From Gordonibacter sp036659115 (GTDB taxonomy: Bacteria; Actinomycetota; Coriobacteriia; Coriobacteriales; Eggerthellaceae): a DNA stretch of 20,976 nucleotides. The notes beneath the pieces are model-generated. The model saw only the letters and a program-made list of their open reading frames with translations. It ran no database searches and was not told where the DNA came from. The stretch lies in assembly GCF_036659115.1 (NCBI RefSeq), contig NZ_JAVXDF010000045.1, one strand, 5' to 3'. A program made the translations under genes and the position numbers. Shown here piece after piece: positions 7,617 to 14,410 of this stretch. Each line of letters opens with the position of its first letter. Positions within the stretch are counted from its first letter, which is position 1.

Positions 7617-8294
7617 TTAGTCGAGCACTTCGCCCAACGCCTGCTCGTCAGCGCCCAGATACGCTTCCGTAAACAAGGCAAGATGCAGGTAGAAACCGCT
7701 TTCCGCAGCAGCCTGCACATCGCGCGCAAACGGTGCCACCCAATTCAGCAAATGCTGCTGCAAGAACGTGAGCTGGGCAGCCAGGTGCGTCTCGGCACCC
7801 TCTTCGTCGCCGCCTCGCAGCGCCTCGATCGCACGCTCGCACAGCAGCGCCATGAAAGCCAGCTCGACAGCCAGGTGGTCCTCAGGTTCCGTAAAACCGG
7901 GGTTCTTCACAAAGCTCGCATCGCGATACACCTGCAACACGGCGCTATAGGCGTCCTGCATCATAAGGCCGCCCTCGCTCGTGTACACCGACTCGTAGGG
8001 AAACGCTTTCTGCGCCGTACGCGGCCCCATACCGAAAAACGCGCGATCGAACACCACGGCCAGCTGCTCGAGCTGCGCCTCGTCGCAATCCGCAAGGTCG
8101 GCCCGCAAAGCAGCGAAGTCTTCCGCAAGCACCACGTCATCCGACTCGAACGAGGCACTCCCCGCGAATTCTGCCGCGAATGCTGCGTCCATTTCCTTCT
8201 CGTAGCAACGCGACAGCAGCGTATAGATGCGCCCGCGATTCTCGCAAAACTCGATAAGGTTCTCCGCCACTTCGGCAGACAAGTTTTCACTCAT
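7617..8294 (-). CDS. TorD/DmsD-family molybdoenzyme maturation chaperone
   Basis: A 225-residue, all-helical cytoplasmic protein. It has the family signature E-P-E-D-H-L-A-V-E-L-A-F (136-147) and FPYESVYTSE (98-107). Proteins of this family bind the Tat signal of a molybdoenzyme such as DmsA, hold it until the bis-MGD cofactor is inserted, and release it for export. The neighbouring DmsA-like protein has a Tat signal and is the evident client; the NapG-like ferredoxin is also Tat-exported and could be another. The ATG at 8294 follows GAGAAGGAGAA with good spacing, so the 16 extra in-frame residues upstream were dropped. It is separated from the upstream dmsC-like gene by 136 bp that contain two hairpins. 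Confidence 0.9.
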   Translation of the reverse strand: MSENLSAEVAENLIEFCENRGRIYTLLSRCYEKEMDAAFAAEFAGSASFESDDVVLAEDFAALRADLADCDEAQLEQLAVVFDRAFFGMGPRTAQKAFPYESVYTSEGGLMMQDAYSAVLQVYRDASFVKNPGFTEPEDHLAVELAFMALLCERAIEALRGGDEEGAETHLAAQLTFLQQHLLNWVAPFARDVQAAAESGFYLHLALFTEAYLGADEQALGEVLD

Positions 8295-8329
8295 ATTGGT
8301 TCTCCTTCTCCGGTAGCTCGACCGTCCCC

Positions 8330-8371
8330 CCTGTCCAAACACCGCGGGAGGGTTGCAGGCGTTTGGACAGG
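8330..8371. other. long inverted repeat between dmsC-like and torD genes
   Basis: CCTGTCCAAAC (8330-8340) pairs perfectly with GTTTGGACAGG (8361-8371) around a 20-nt GC-rich loop. Outside the core, further G/C pairing is possible with a 2-nt bulge. It lies inside the minus-strand operon, just before torD. Confidence 0.6.
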
Positions 8372-8387
8372 GGACGCGATCGAGAGC

Positions 8388-8418
8388 CGGGCGGCATCCA
8401 GCCAGCGAATGCCGCCCG
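8388..8418 (-). other. stem-loop immediately after dmsC-like gene
   Basis: A perfect 10-bp stem (CGGGCGGCAT, 8388-8397, with 8409-8418) has an 11-nt loop and begins 12 nt after the dmsC stop. No T tract follows on the minus strand. It could attenuate transcription or stabilise the dmsABC part of the transcript, separating its expression from torD-napGH. Confidence 0.55.
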
Positions 8419-8430
8419 AAACCCTACTCA

Positions 8431-9309
8431 TCAGTGGTAGATGAATTGCTCCACGCTGGTACCCAGCGCATACATGATCACGCGCAGGACGATGGTTCCC
8501 ACCGCCGTGCAAGCGAACGCTACGAACATATAGGTAGCGAGCTTCTTCGGCTCGACCGACCCGGAGCCGCTTTCGCCCTTCGTGGCCTTCACGCAGGCCA
8601 GAGCCGTAAGCGCAGCAGGCGCAACCATGCCCACCAGCACGACGCCCAACCAGAACATTACCGCTAGGTCGCCCGAGATCAAGCGTTCGATCGAACGCGA
8701 CGGAGCCGGGAAGGGGGCAATTGCCACCCAGATCACGTACGCTACCGCCGTCACCACCATGATCGCCACACCGGCCAGAGCCAGGCGCAGCGCAAATCCA
8801 CCTTCTTCCTTGGCATTGCCGCGCAGCAGCACCAGACCAGCCATGAGCAGCGAGCCCATTGCCAGGCCAGCACCCAAATACATCAGCGGCAGCGCAGCGC
8901 TATCCCATGCAGGACGTGCGGCAATCAGGTACGACATACCTGCCACGACCGGCAGCACCAGGCCTAGCACGGCGGCGATAACGCCGAATACCTTGCGCGC
9001 GCCCGGATAGTCCTTACGTGACAGCACCACGTACACGATGGCGACTAACCCCGTGATACCCACCGTGAACAGCTCCATCGACAGCCCGGAACCCAGGTTG
9101 CCCAACAGGTGCGTCGCGCGTTCGGGATGCCCCATGTGGAACACCGAGGCGCAGCCGCCGACAGCCAGGAAGACGAGCGCGATAAGCGCACCCATAAAAC
9201 GAACTTCAGCAAACTTGTTCTTCAGCTCGCCCACACCGAGGAACACAAAGGAACCCGAGGTGATACCAAGCAGCACACTGAAGATCAGAAGGGGCCATTG
9301 GACTTCCAT
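8431..9309 (-). CDS. dmsC: DmsC-like membrane anchor subunit
   Basis: A 292-residue integral membrane protein with about eight hydrophobic helices. After the first helix (about 5-25) comes the DmsC-family loop FHMGHPERA (57-65), which resembles the FHLG-x-P region of E. coli DmsC near the quinol site. In this family the anchor oxidises menaquinol and passes electrons to the DmsB ferredoxin. The start codon shares one base with the dmsB stop (TAATG), so translation is coupled; the true start is at 9309, not further upstream. The C-terminus is short. The protein looks complete at the family's usual length. Confidence 0.9.
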   Translation of the reverse strand: MEVQWPLLIFSVLLGITSGSFVFLGVGELKNKFAEVRFMGALIALVFLAVGGCASVFHMGHPERATHLLGNLGSGLSMELFTVGITGLVAIVYVVLSRKDYPGARKVFGVIAAVLGLVLPVVAGMSYLIAARPAWDSAALPLMYLGAGLAMGSLLMAGLVLLRGNAKEEGGFALRLALAGVAIMVVTAVAYVIWVAIAPFPAPSRSIERLISGDLAVMFWLGVVLVGMVAPAALTALACVKATKGESGSGSVEPKKLATYMFVAFACTAVGTIVLRVIMYALGTSVEQFIYH

Positions 9310-9881
9310 TATTCGTCCCCTTTCCACGAGAACTTATCCAACGCATAGTCAACGCCCGGATGATTGCCCACGTCCTTGAGCTTGTGTGTGGTCTTGGATG
9401 CGCGCAGCTTCGATACATCCGACTCGGGGTCATCCAAATCGCCGAAGAGACGCGCCTGGCCGGGACAATGCTTCACACAGGCTGGTTTCTCGCCCTTGTC
9501 GATGAGGTGTGCGCACATGGTGCACTTCTCGATGACGCCCTTGTCACGGCCCTCATCGTAGGTACGCACGCCGTACGGGCAGGCCATGACGCAGTACTGG
9601 CAGCCGATGCACTTGCTGTGGTCCACCAGCACCACGCCGTCTTCGCGCTTGTAGCTCGCACCGGTCGGGCACACGTGCACGCACTCAGGGTTGTCGCAGT
9701 GCTGGCACGCCACGGGCAGGTAGTACATTTCCAGGTCGGGATACGTGCCGGACGGGCCCACGGTCAGCACCTTGTTGTAATAGGTGCCTAGCCCCACGCC
9801 GTTTTCCTGCTTGCACACCACAGCGCAGGAGTGGCATCCGATGCAGCTATCCAAGTCGACAGATATGATATTGCGCGTCAT
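9309..9881 (-). CDS. dmsB: DmsB-like four-[4Fe-4S] electron-transfer subunit
   Basis: A 190-residue ferredoxin subunit with all sixteen cluster cysteines visible in the DmsB/NrfC/PhsB order: 13/16/19/23, 59/62/67/71, 91/94/97/101 and 120/123/135/139. It would carry electrons from the membrane anchor to the molybdenum subunit. It has no Tat signal of its own, so it is expected to be exported as a complex with the Tat-bearing catalytic subunit, as in E. coli DMSO reductase. Its start overlaps the catalytic subunit's stop by one base (TAATG), and its stop overlaps the anchor gene's start in the same way. Confidence 0.95.
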   Translation of the reverse strand: MTRNIISVDLDSCIGCHSCAVVCKQENGVGLGTYYNKVLTVGPSGTYPDLEMYYLPVACQHCDNPECVHVCPTGASYKREDGVVLVDHSKCIGCQYCVMACPYGVRTYDEGRDKGVIEKCTMCAHLIDKGEKPACVKHCPGQARLFGDLDDPESDVSKLRASKTTHKLKDVGNHPGVDYALDKFSWKGDE

Positions 9882-12802
9882 TATTTCGCACCTCCCTTCA
9901 CGGTAACCTGCTTGACGCCATCCTGTTGCTCGTCAGAAGAGATCGCCTCGGTAGCCATCGGCAGGAATATCTTCAGGTCTTCTTCGTTCATGCAAATATT
10001 TTTCGGTGCACCATCCTTGGCCACATACACCTTGCAAAGTCCTCCGTAGTTATCAGTACCCACGGCTGGATCGTAAGGACCGTTGTTCTCGAACAACACG
10101 TTGCAGTTACTGTCGAATGCGCCATGCAGGTCGTCGGTGGCCTCGCGCTCGGGGAACCACCAGTCGTGTTCCACGTGAATCATGCCTGGCTTGATGGACT
10201 CCGTCAGGTTCGCGCGTTGCTTGATTTTGTCCACATACGTCTCGATGTACACCCAGTCGTCCTGCTTGATGCCGTTTTCAGCAGCGGTCACCGGGTTGAT
10301 GTCCATCACGGGGAACATATGCACCTCGCGCAGCCACGGGCTGTTGCGGTACTCCGTATGGAAGAACACATGGGAGCGGCCGCCCGTGATGAGCGTGTAG
10401 GGATAGTCGGCCAAAAGGTCGGTGCGTGACAGCTTCGTAATAGGCGGCTCAATGTACATAGGCAGAGCGCCGTTGCCGTAGAGCAGCAAGTCTTCCGACC
10501 ACATTTCCATCTTGCCGTTGTCGGACTGCGGGTGTCCCGGAATCACTTTTCCATCAGGCGTTTTCGCACCGGGGAAGCGGTAGACCGCACCCATCTTGTT
10601 GCCGCGGAACATGGTGTTGAAGCCCGGACGGAAGTCGCTCGTCTTGCGCATAAAGCCCGTCTCGTACTTGGGCGCGCCCTTGACCGTGGCCATCTCTACA
10701 CCGGTGACGCTAATGCGGTTGCGGAATTCCTCGAAGTTCGCGCAGGAGAGCTGCGGCGGAAGCGTGGCAGGGCCCTTCACGATGTAATCGAAGAACTCGT
10801 ATTTGTCCTTCCAGTACATATCCACGTCCATGTACTTCGCGAATTCGAAGCAGATGTCCATGTCGTCCTTGCACTCGCCCAGCGGCTCATGGAATGGCTG
10901 GCGGATGAGGTAGGTGTGGCTGGTGGGGTATCCATGCCCTGAGTGCGCCCACTCCACGCGGTCGACCTCGTTGGGGTGCGCTGCCGGCAAGATGATGTCG
11001 GCCAGCTCGCCCGAAGGGGTCATGTAGAGATCCACGTTCACGAAGAAGTCCAGGTTCTTGAAGCCCTCCACGATCTCATGGCCGCCCTCGATGGAGAGGA
11101 TAGGCTCGCTGGTCTGCTGCCAATAGCCGTAGATCTGGAACGGGTCGCCCTTGGCCATGGCCTTGGTCGTTGCGGCGCCGAAGCCGCCCTGCTGCCCGTA
11201 GATGACCTGGCCACCGGAATTCTGCTTGGTCGTCTTCAGCTCGCCCGTGGCATCGTCAGCCACAAGAATGTCCTGATAGCCGGTATTCTGGCACACGGAC
11301 AGCTTCTTGATGTTCATGGCCGTTTCCTTGCGGCGCTGCCCCATGCGTCCGGCCTGGTTCGGCACCACGTCAAACATAAACGAGTCGTAGCCGGTGGCGG
11401 GCTCGCGGCCGATATTCTGGCCGCCCTTGGTGTCGAAGTTGCCGGCAAGCGCCATCATGATAGTGAACGCCTGCGAGATGCCCGACGTGTTGATGGAGAA
11501 CTCCACCTTCTGGCCGCGCGTGAAGCACGCGTGTGGGCTGGCGTCCAGGTAGATGCCGATGGCTTGCTTGATCTTGTCTTCCGGTATCTCACAGAACTCG
11601 GCGGCGCGCGCCGTGGTCCACGGGGTCACGTGCTCAAGCAGGATATCCCACGACGTACGGTATTTCTTGCCGTTGATCTCGCGCGTGCCGGTGAGCGCAG
11701 GCTTGGCGTCGGCCACGATATTGCCGGCCTCGTCGAGCCATTTGAACGCCTTCGGACCGCCTAGGTTCTGCTTGTTCTGCCAGTCGCCGCTCCAGTAGAT
11801 CAGCTGGTCGTGCGCTTCGTCCCATGCAGGATACAACTCGTCGGAGCCGCCCTCCTGCATCATGGATTGGCGCAGCTGGTAGCCCGAACCCTTGCCTTCG
11901 GTGTCCTTCTCGTCGATGAAGAACGGGGCATTGGTGAAGTTGCGTGCAAAATCGGTAGCGCACTTGTCCGAGTGCATAATCTCGTTGATGAACGCTAGGA
12001 CCAGCGCCATGTCAGAGCCGGGACGGATGGGTAGCCACAGGTCGGCCTTGCTGGCGGTGCAGGTGTAGCGCGGATCGACGCAGATCACCTTTGCGCCACG
12101 CTCTTGTGCGCGCTTGACGGTCAGCCAGTCGTAGTAGCCACGGCTGCGCTCTTGGCGACACCAGATCAGGATGCAGTCGGTGTTGTTGCCATCCCAGCCG
12201 GTGTACTGCGTCTCGTCGCCGTAGAGGCGCTGGCTGGTGAAGTACGAGCCCACCCAGCACAGGTTGCCTACGCCGAACGTAGCCGTGCTTCCCAGTTCAA
12301 GCCACAGCTTGTTGATGGCCTGGAACTGCAACATGTCGCGACCCGTGCCGTACTGGTGCGCGATGGTGTGCCAGCCGTGTTCCTCGCCGATCTTGGTGTA
12401 GCGATCGGCGGCTTCCTGATAGGCCTCTTCCCACGTGATGCGCTTCCACTGCCCCCCACCCTTTTCGCCCACGCGCTTCTGCGGATAGCGCACGCGCAGC
12501 GGGTTGTACAGCTCTTGCGGGATGGCGATGGCGCGAGCGCACAGGGTGCCCTCGCTGAACAGGTCGGGGTTGCCCTCGATCTTCGTTACGCGTCCGTCCT
12601 TGACGTGCCCAAACAACGCACAGCGACCATAGCACTGGCGGCATGCGCTCGGGATCTTCTTCACGTCATCGGCCGAGGCGTTACTGGCACCCGCCGCCTC
12701 GTCGGCCACGGCGGCCGTAGCCGACGTCCCCAGAAGCAGCGTCGAGGTGGCCGCGACAGCCGTTGCCTTCACGAAGCCGCGACGACTCATCTTAAGTGAC
12801 AT
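9881..12802 (-). CDS. dmsA: DMSO reductase-family molybdopterin (bis-MGD) oxidoreductase, catalytic subunit
   Basis: A 973-residue exported oxidoreductase. It starts with a twin-arginine signal (SRRGFVKATAVAAT, 6-19) and a likely cleavage after AVA (about 33). A [4Fe-4S] motif follows, with Cys54/57/61 and Cys88 spaced as usual for cluster FS0. Then come the molybdopterin domains and a C-terminal dinucleotide-binding domain (about 800-960; LITGGRSHVFFHTE). The likely molybdenum ligand is Cys182 in GNLCWVGSYF, not the serine of true DMSO reductase. That assignment rests on position alone. The gene symbol shows subunit role only; DMSO need not be the substrate. Related Coriobacteriia enzymes act on sulfoxides, N-oxides, or catechols by dehydroxylation, and the sequence does not decide. 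ATG 12802 follows GGAGGAGGAGAA. It heads the operon with dmsB, dmsC and torD homologues and needs the TorD-like chaperone. Confidence 0.93.
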   Translation of the reverse strand: MSLKMSRRGFVKATAVAATSTLLLGTSATAAVADEAAGASNASADDVKKIPSACRQCYGRCALFGHVKDGRVTKIEGNPDLFSEGTLCARAIAIPQELYNPLRVRYPQKRVGEKGGGQWKRITWEEAYQEAADRYTKIGEEHGWHTIAHQYGTGRDMLQFQAINKLWLELGSTATFGVGNLCWVGSYFTSQRLYGDETQYTGWDGNNTDCILIWCRQERSRGYYDWLTVKRAQERGAKVICVDPRYTCTASKADLWLPIRPGSDMALVLAFINEIMHSDKCATDFARNFTNAPFFIDEKDTEGKGSGYQLRQSMMQEGGSDELYPAWDEAHDQLIYWSGDWQNKQNLGGPKAFKWLDEAGNIVADAKPALTGTREINGKKYRTSWDILLEHVTPWTTARAAEFCEIPEDKIKQAIGIYLDASPHACFTRGQKVEFSINTSGISQAFTIMMALAGNFDTKGGQNIGREPATGYDSFMFDVVPNQAGRMGQRRKETAMNIKKLSVCQNTGYQDILVADDATGELKTTKQNSGGQVIYGQQGGFGAATTKAMAKGDPFQIYGYWQQTSEPILSIEGGHEIVEGFKNLDFFVNVDLYMTPSGELADIILPAAHPNEVDRVEWAHSGHGYPTSHTYLIRQPFHEPLGECKDDMDICFEFAKYMDVDMYWKDKYEFFDYIVKGPATLPPQLSCANFEEFRNRISVTGVEMATVKGAPKYETGFMRKTSDFRPGFNTMFRGNKMGAVYRFPGAKTPDGKVIPGHPQSDNGKMEMWSEDLLLYGNGALPMYIEPPITKLSRTDLLADYPYTLITGGRSHVFFHTEYRNSPWLREVHMFPVMDINPVTAAENGIKQDDWVYIETYVDKIKQRANLTESIKPGMIHVEHDWWFPEREATDDLHGAFDSNCNVLFENNGPYDPAVGTDNYGGLCKVYVAKDGAPKNICMNEEDLKIFLPMATEAISSDEQQDGVKQVTVKGGAK

Positions 12803-13006
12803 TTCTCCTCCTCCTTTGCCCTCTTGTTGCCAAGTTTTGCCGAAGGAGATAAAAAGGGCGATCGGCGGCGCTCGAGGTTTCGGAGCTTTTGGAGTCTTCG
12901 GGCACTGCGCAGTTGCCGTATTCCCCCGCTAAAGAAGCAAAGCTATCGCTCCCCCGCTGCGTGCCCTTCGCACGTCTCCCTCTCCTTGCTGCGGCAATTT
13001 ACTTGC
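12803..13006 (-). promoter_or_regulatory. structured 5' leader of the molybdoenzyme operon
   Basis: From the proposed start of transcription near 13007 to the dmsA start lie about 205 nt with no gene. In minus-strand RNA, GGGCAC (plus 12961-12966) can pair with GTGCCC (plus 12900-12905), extended by GCAG/CTGC (12957-12960 with 12909-12912). This closes a domain of about 45 nt that contains two copies of AGCGGGGGA (plus 12922-12930 and 12950-12958). A competing hairpin, GTGC-CCTTC-GCAC (12961-12973), uses one of the same strands, so two folds are mutually exclusive. I do not recognise a known riboswitch in it. Confidence 0.4.
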
Positions 13007-13013
13007 ATAGCTA

Positions 13014-13041
13014 ATTATATGAATATTAACTATTAGTGCAA
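13014..13041 (-). promoter_or_regulatory. candidate promoter of the dms-torD-nap operon
   Basis: Read on the minus strand, TTGCAC (13036-13041) and a perfect TATAAT (13014-13019) are 16 nt apart, inside the most AT-rich stretch upstream of dmsA. Transcription should begin near 13007. The -35 is only a half match (TTG conserved), which fits a promoter needing an activator. Confidence 0.55.
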
Positions 13042-13078
13042 CATGTTTTATTTATCTCTTTCAAAAATAGTGATGAGC

Positions 13079-13200
13079 AGCCTCCTTTCTCCTTCATCCT
13101 CTCTGCTCCTCCCCTCTCCGCATTCAATTTTTCATTCTTCTTTTTTCATTTCTCCGTTTCATTTCATTGGTTTCATTTCATTCTTCTTTTTCGCAGCCTC
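13079..13200. other. polypyrimidine tract with tandem GTTTCATTTCATT repeats
   Basis: About 120 bp of the plus strand are almost entirely C and T, with few purines. Inside it GTTTCATTTCATT occurs at 13156-13168 and again at 13170-13182. There is no credible gene; frames open here give serine/phenylalanine-rich nonsense. It lies between the dms promoter and the parS site. Confidence 0.6.
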
Positions 13201-13256
13201 TTCTTTTCAACGAAAGCAATGCTCATGCGAGCAAACGAGAATCGGGCGTACCACCT

Positions 13257-13296
13257 CGTATGCTGGAGTGTTTCACGTGAAACACTCCAGCATACG
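13257..13296. other. parS: parS centromere-like site inside a perfect 40-bp palindrome
   Basis: The 16-bp core at 13269-13284 reads TGTTTCACGTGAAACA, identical to the consensus ParB-binding site parS of chromosomal ParABS systems. Symmetry continues outward for 12 bp on each side (CGTATGCTGGAG before the core, its reverse complement after it), giving a flawless 40-bp palindrome. ParB loads here and spreads to organise and segregate the replication-origin region, and may load SMC. Such sites usually lie near oriC, so this window is probably origin-proximal. The extended arms go beyond what ParB needs. Confidence 0.9.
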
Positions 13297-13630
13297 GCAG
13301 CGACCTGGCACCCATCGCAATCCAGCCCTTCGCGACCTTTCGCCAGCAGCGCACAAAAAATACAACCGCGCACAACGCGATCCCCCTCTGCGCGGTGCTC
13401 CCAAAAGAAGGACAGCCCCTATCACGATTGCGCCGAAGAAGCAGGGGACATCGCCAGCAGCACACACTGAAGCGCAGGCACGCAAAACATAATTACGGAG
13501 TAATACGACCAAGTTACGCGGAGATTCCGCTAGGAAACTGCTGGATTCTTGACGGGTCACGGTCAGGTATGGTTTTGTGTTCTGTAGGAATGCGCAGATA
13601 GATCGCCAACACGCGGAAAAGGGATTTTGC
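13297..13630. other. intergenic region between parS and marR
   Basis: No credible gene was found in these roughly 330 bp. Open frames on both strands have no ribosome binding site and run through the parS palindrome. A short inverted repeat, ATTAC-GGA-GTAAT (13492-13504), lies about 125 bp before the MarR start and could be an operator, but the evidence is weak. Confidence 0.5.
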
Positions 13631-14071
13631 ATGGAAAACAAGCACAACGAACTTTTGGGCTACCTCGTGTACGATGCGCAGCGCTCCATCTCCCGATCGC
13701 TCGAAGTAACCCTTAAACCCTACGACATCACGCCGGGCCAATGGAACCTCATCAACCAGCTTGACCGCACAGGCGGGCTATCCCAAAAGGAGCTGGCTCA
13801 GATCACCAAGAAGGAGCAGGCCACCATCACGCGCTACCTCGATACGCTTGAACGCAAGGACCTGGTAGTACGCACCAGGCATAAAACCGATCGCCGCTCG
13901 CACGTTGTAAACATCACTGACAAGGCCCGCGAGCTTATTGAAACAGCAACCCCTCTCACTGTCGACACGGCAAACCGCCTGATCGAGGGCATTGGCCAAG
14001 CGGACATCAACCAATTCGTCACCACGCTCGACGCCCTCAAACAAAATGCTCAGGCCATATCTGGCGACTAA
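13631..14071 (+). CDS. MarR-family transcriptional regulator
   Basis: A 146-residue protein with the usual MarR layout: a helical dimerisation N-terminus, a winged helix-turn-helix (about 33-100) and a C-terminal helix. Visible hallmarks are TPGQWNLINQL (34-44), LSQKELAQITKKEQATITRYLDTLE (recognition region, about 50-74) and the wing D-R-R-S at 87-90. MarR proteins usually repress nearby genes and release DNA when a small ligand binds. ATG 13631 is chosen over an upstream in-frame start because it fits the family's usual N-terminus and has AAGGGA upstream. Its nearest candidate targets are itself and the riboswitch-controlled symporter 340 bp downstream, which has its own promoter. The ligand is unknown. 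Confidence 0.92.
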   Translation: MENKHNELLGYLVYDAQRSISRSLEVTLKPYDITPGQWNLINQLDRTGGLSQKELAQITKKEQATITRYLDTLERKDLVVRTRHKTDRRSHVVNITDKARELIETATPLTVDTANRLIEGIGQADINQFVTTLDALKQNAQAISGD

Positions 14072-14089
14072 CAAAGGCCCAACGACCGG

Positions 14090-14118
14090 TTAACAACGAC
14101 CGGATTGTCTGCTATGCT
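14090..14118 (+). promoter_or_regulatory. candidate promoter of riboswitch-symporter transcript
   Basis: TTAACA (14090-14095), a 17-nt spacer and TATGCT (14113-14118) form a good sigma-A-type promoter between marR and the glycine riboswitch. Transcription would start near 14125. A 9-bp direct repeat, AACGACCGG, occurs at 14081-14089 and 14095-14103 around the -35, and could bind a regulator. Confidence 0.6.
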
Positions 14119-14143
14119 GGCCGGGCACAATTTCATAGCGTCA

Positions 14144-14188
14144 CCCCGTTGATGCATCCTGGATCTGACGAAACAGGGTGCGTAGGGG
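14144..14188 (+). promoter_or_regulatory. leader hairpin just before glycine aptamer
   Basis: GCATCCTG (14154-14161) pairs with CAGGGTGC (14174-14181) with one G-U pair, and CCCC (14144-14147) can pair with GGGG (14185-14188). The structure ends at the base of the glycine aptamer. It takes the place where a first aptamer would be in tandem glycine riboswitches, but lacks the conserved aptamer core. Confidence 0.45.
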
Positions 14189-14269
14189 CCTCTGGAGAAT
14201 CCCGGTCGTCGAACCGGGTGCCGAAGGGGCAAGGCCGTTTGGCCGAAACTCTCAGGCAAAAGGACAGAG
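14189..14269 (+). promoter_or_regulatory. glycine riboswitch aptamer
   Basis: The conserved glycine-aptamer core is plain to see: CTCTGGAGAAT (14190-14200), a CCCGG/CCGGG stem (14201-14205 with 14213-14218), GTGCCGAAGGGGCAA (14219-14233), and AACTCTCAGGCAAAAGGAC followed by AGAG. CTCTG (14190-14194) pairs with CAGAG (14265-14269) as P1. It is the leader of a sodium:glycine/alanine symporter gene, a typical target. Only one full aptamer is visible. A short CGCG-TGTT-CGCG hairpin followed by TTTTT (14287-14303) lies 18 nt downstream and may belong to the expression platform. Whether glycine turns the gene on or off cannot be told. Confidence 0.95.
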
Positions 14270-14410
14270 CAAAGCTTTCGGCTTGTCGCGTGTTCGCGTT
14301 TTTACGCGCATCGCACGTTCTCTGTTTCCAAAACATCCTCCCCTCAGGCCCCTCCTCTGCTACGGGAGCCCGCAGAAGGTGCATTTTGTATCTACGCAAA
14401 GGAGGAAACG

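Noticed and set aside
10943..11764. 273-residue plus-strand frame within dmsA
   Set aside because: Antisense shadow of the molybdoenzyme gene, with no ribosome binding site or domain.
12803..13006. Known molybdenum-cofactor or cyclic di-GMP riboswitch in the dms leader
   Set aside because: The conserved core sequences of those classes, as I remember them, are not seen; only generic stem pairing is supported.
13036..13492. Serine/phenylalanine-rich frames in the polypyrimidine and parS region
   Set aside because: Low-complexity translation of a CT-rich tract without ribosome binding site. The V-F-H-V-K-H and S-V-S-R-E-T peptides are simply the parS site read in different frames.
13492..13504. 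ATTAC-GGA-GTAAT as a firm MarR operator
   Set aside because: Too short and about 125 bp from the start codon; kept only as a weak remark.
13273..13647. 124-residue minus-strand frame with a hydrophobic segment upstream of marR
   Set aside because: No ribosome binding site, Cys/Arg-rich composition, overlaps parS and the marR start; probably chance.
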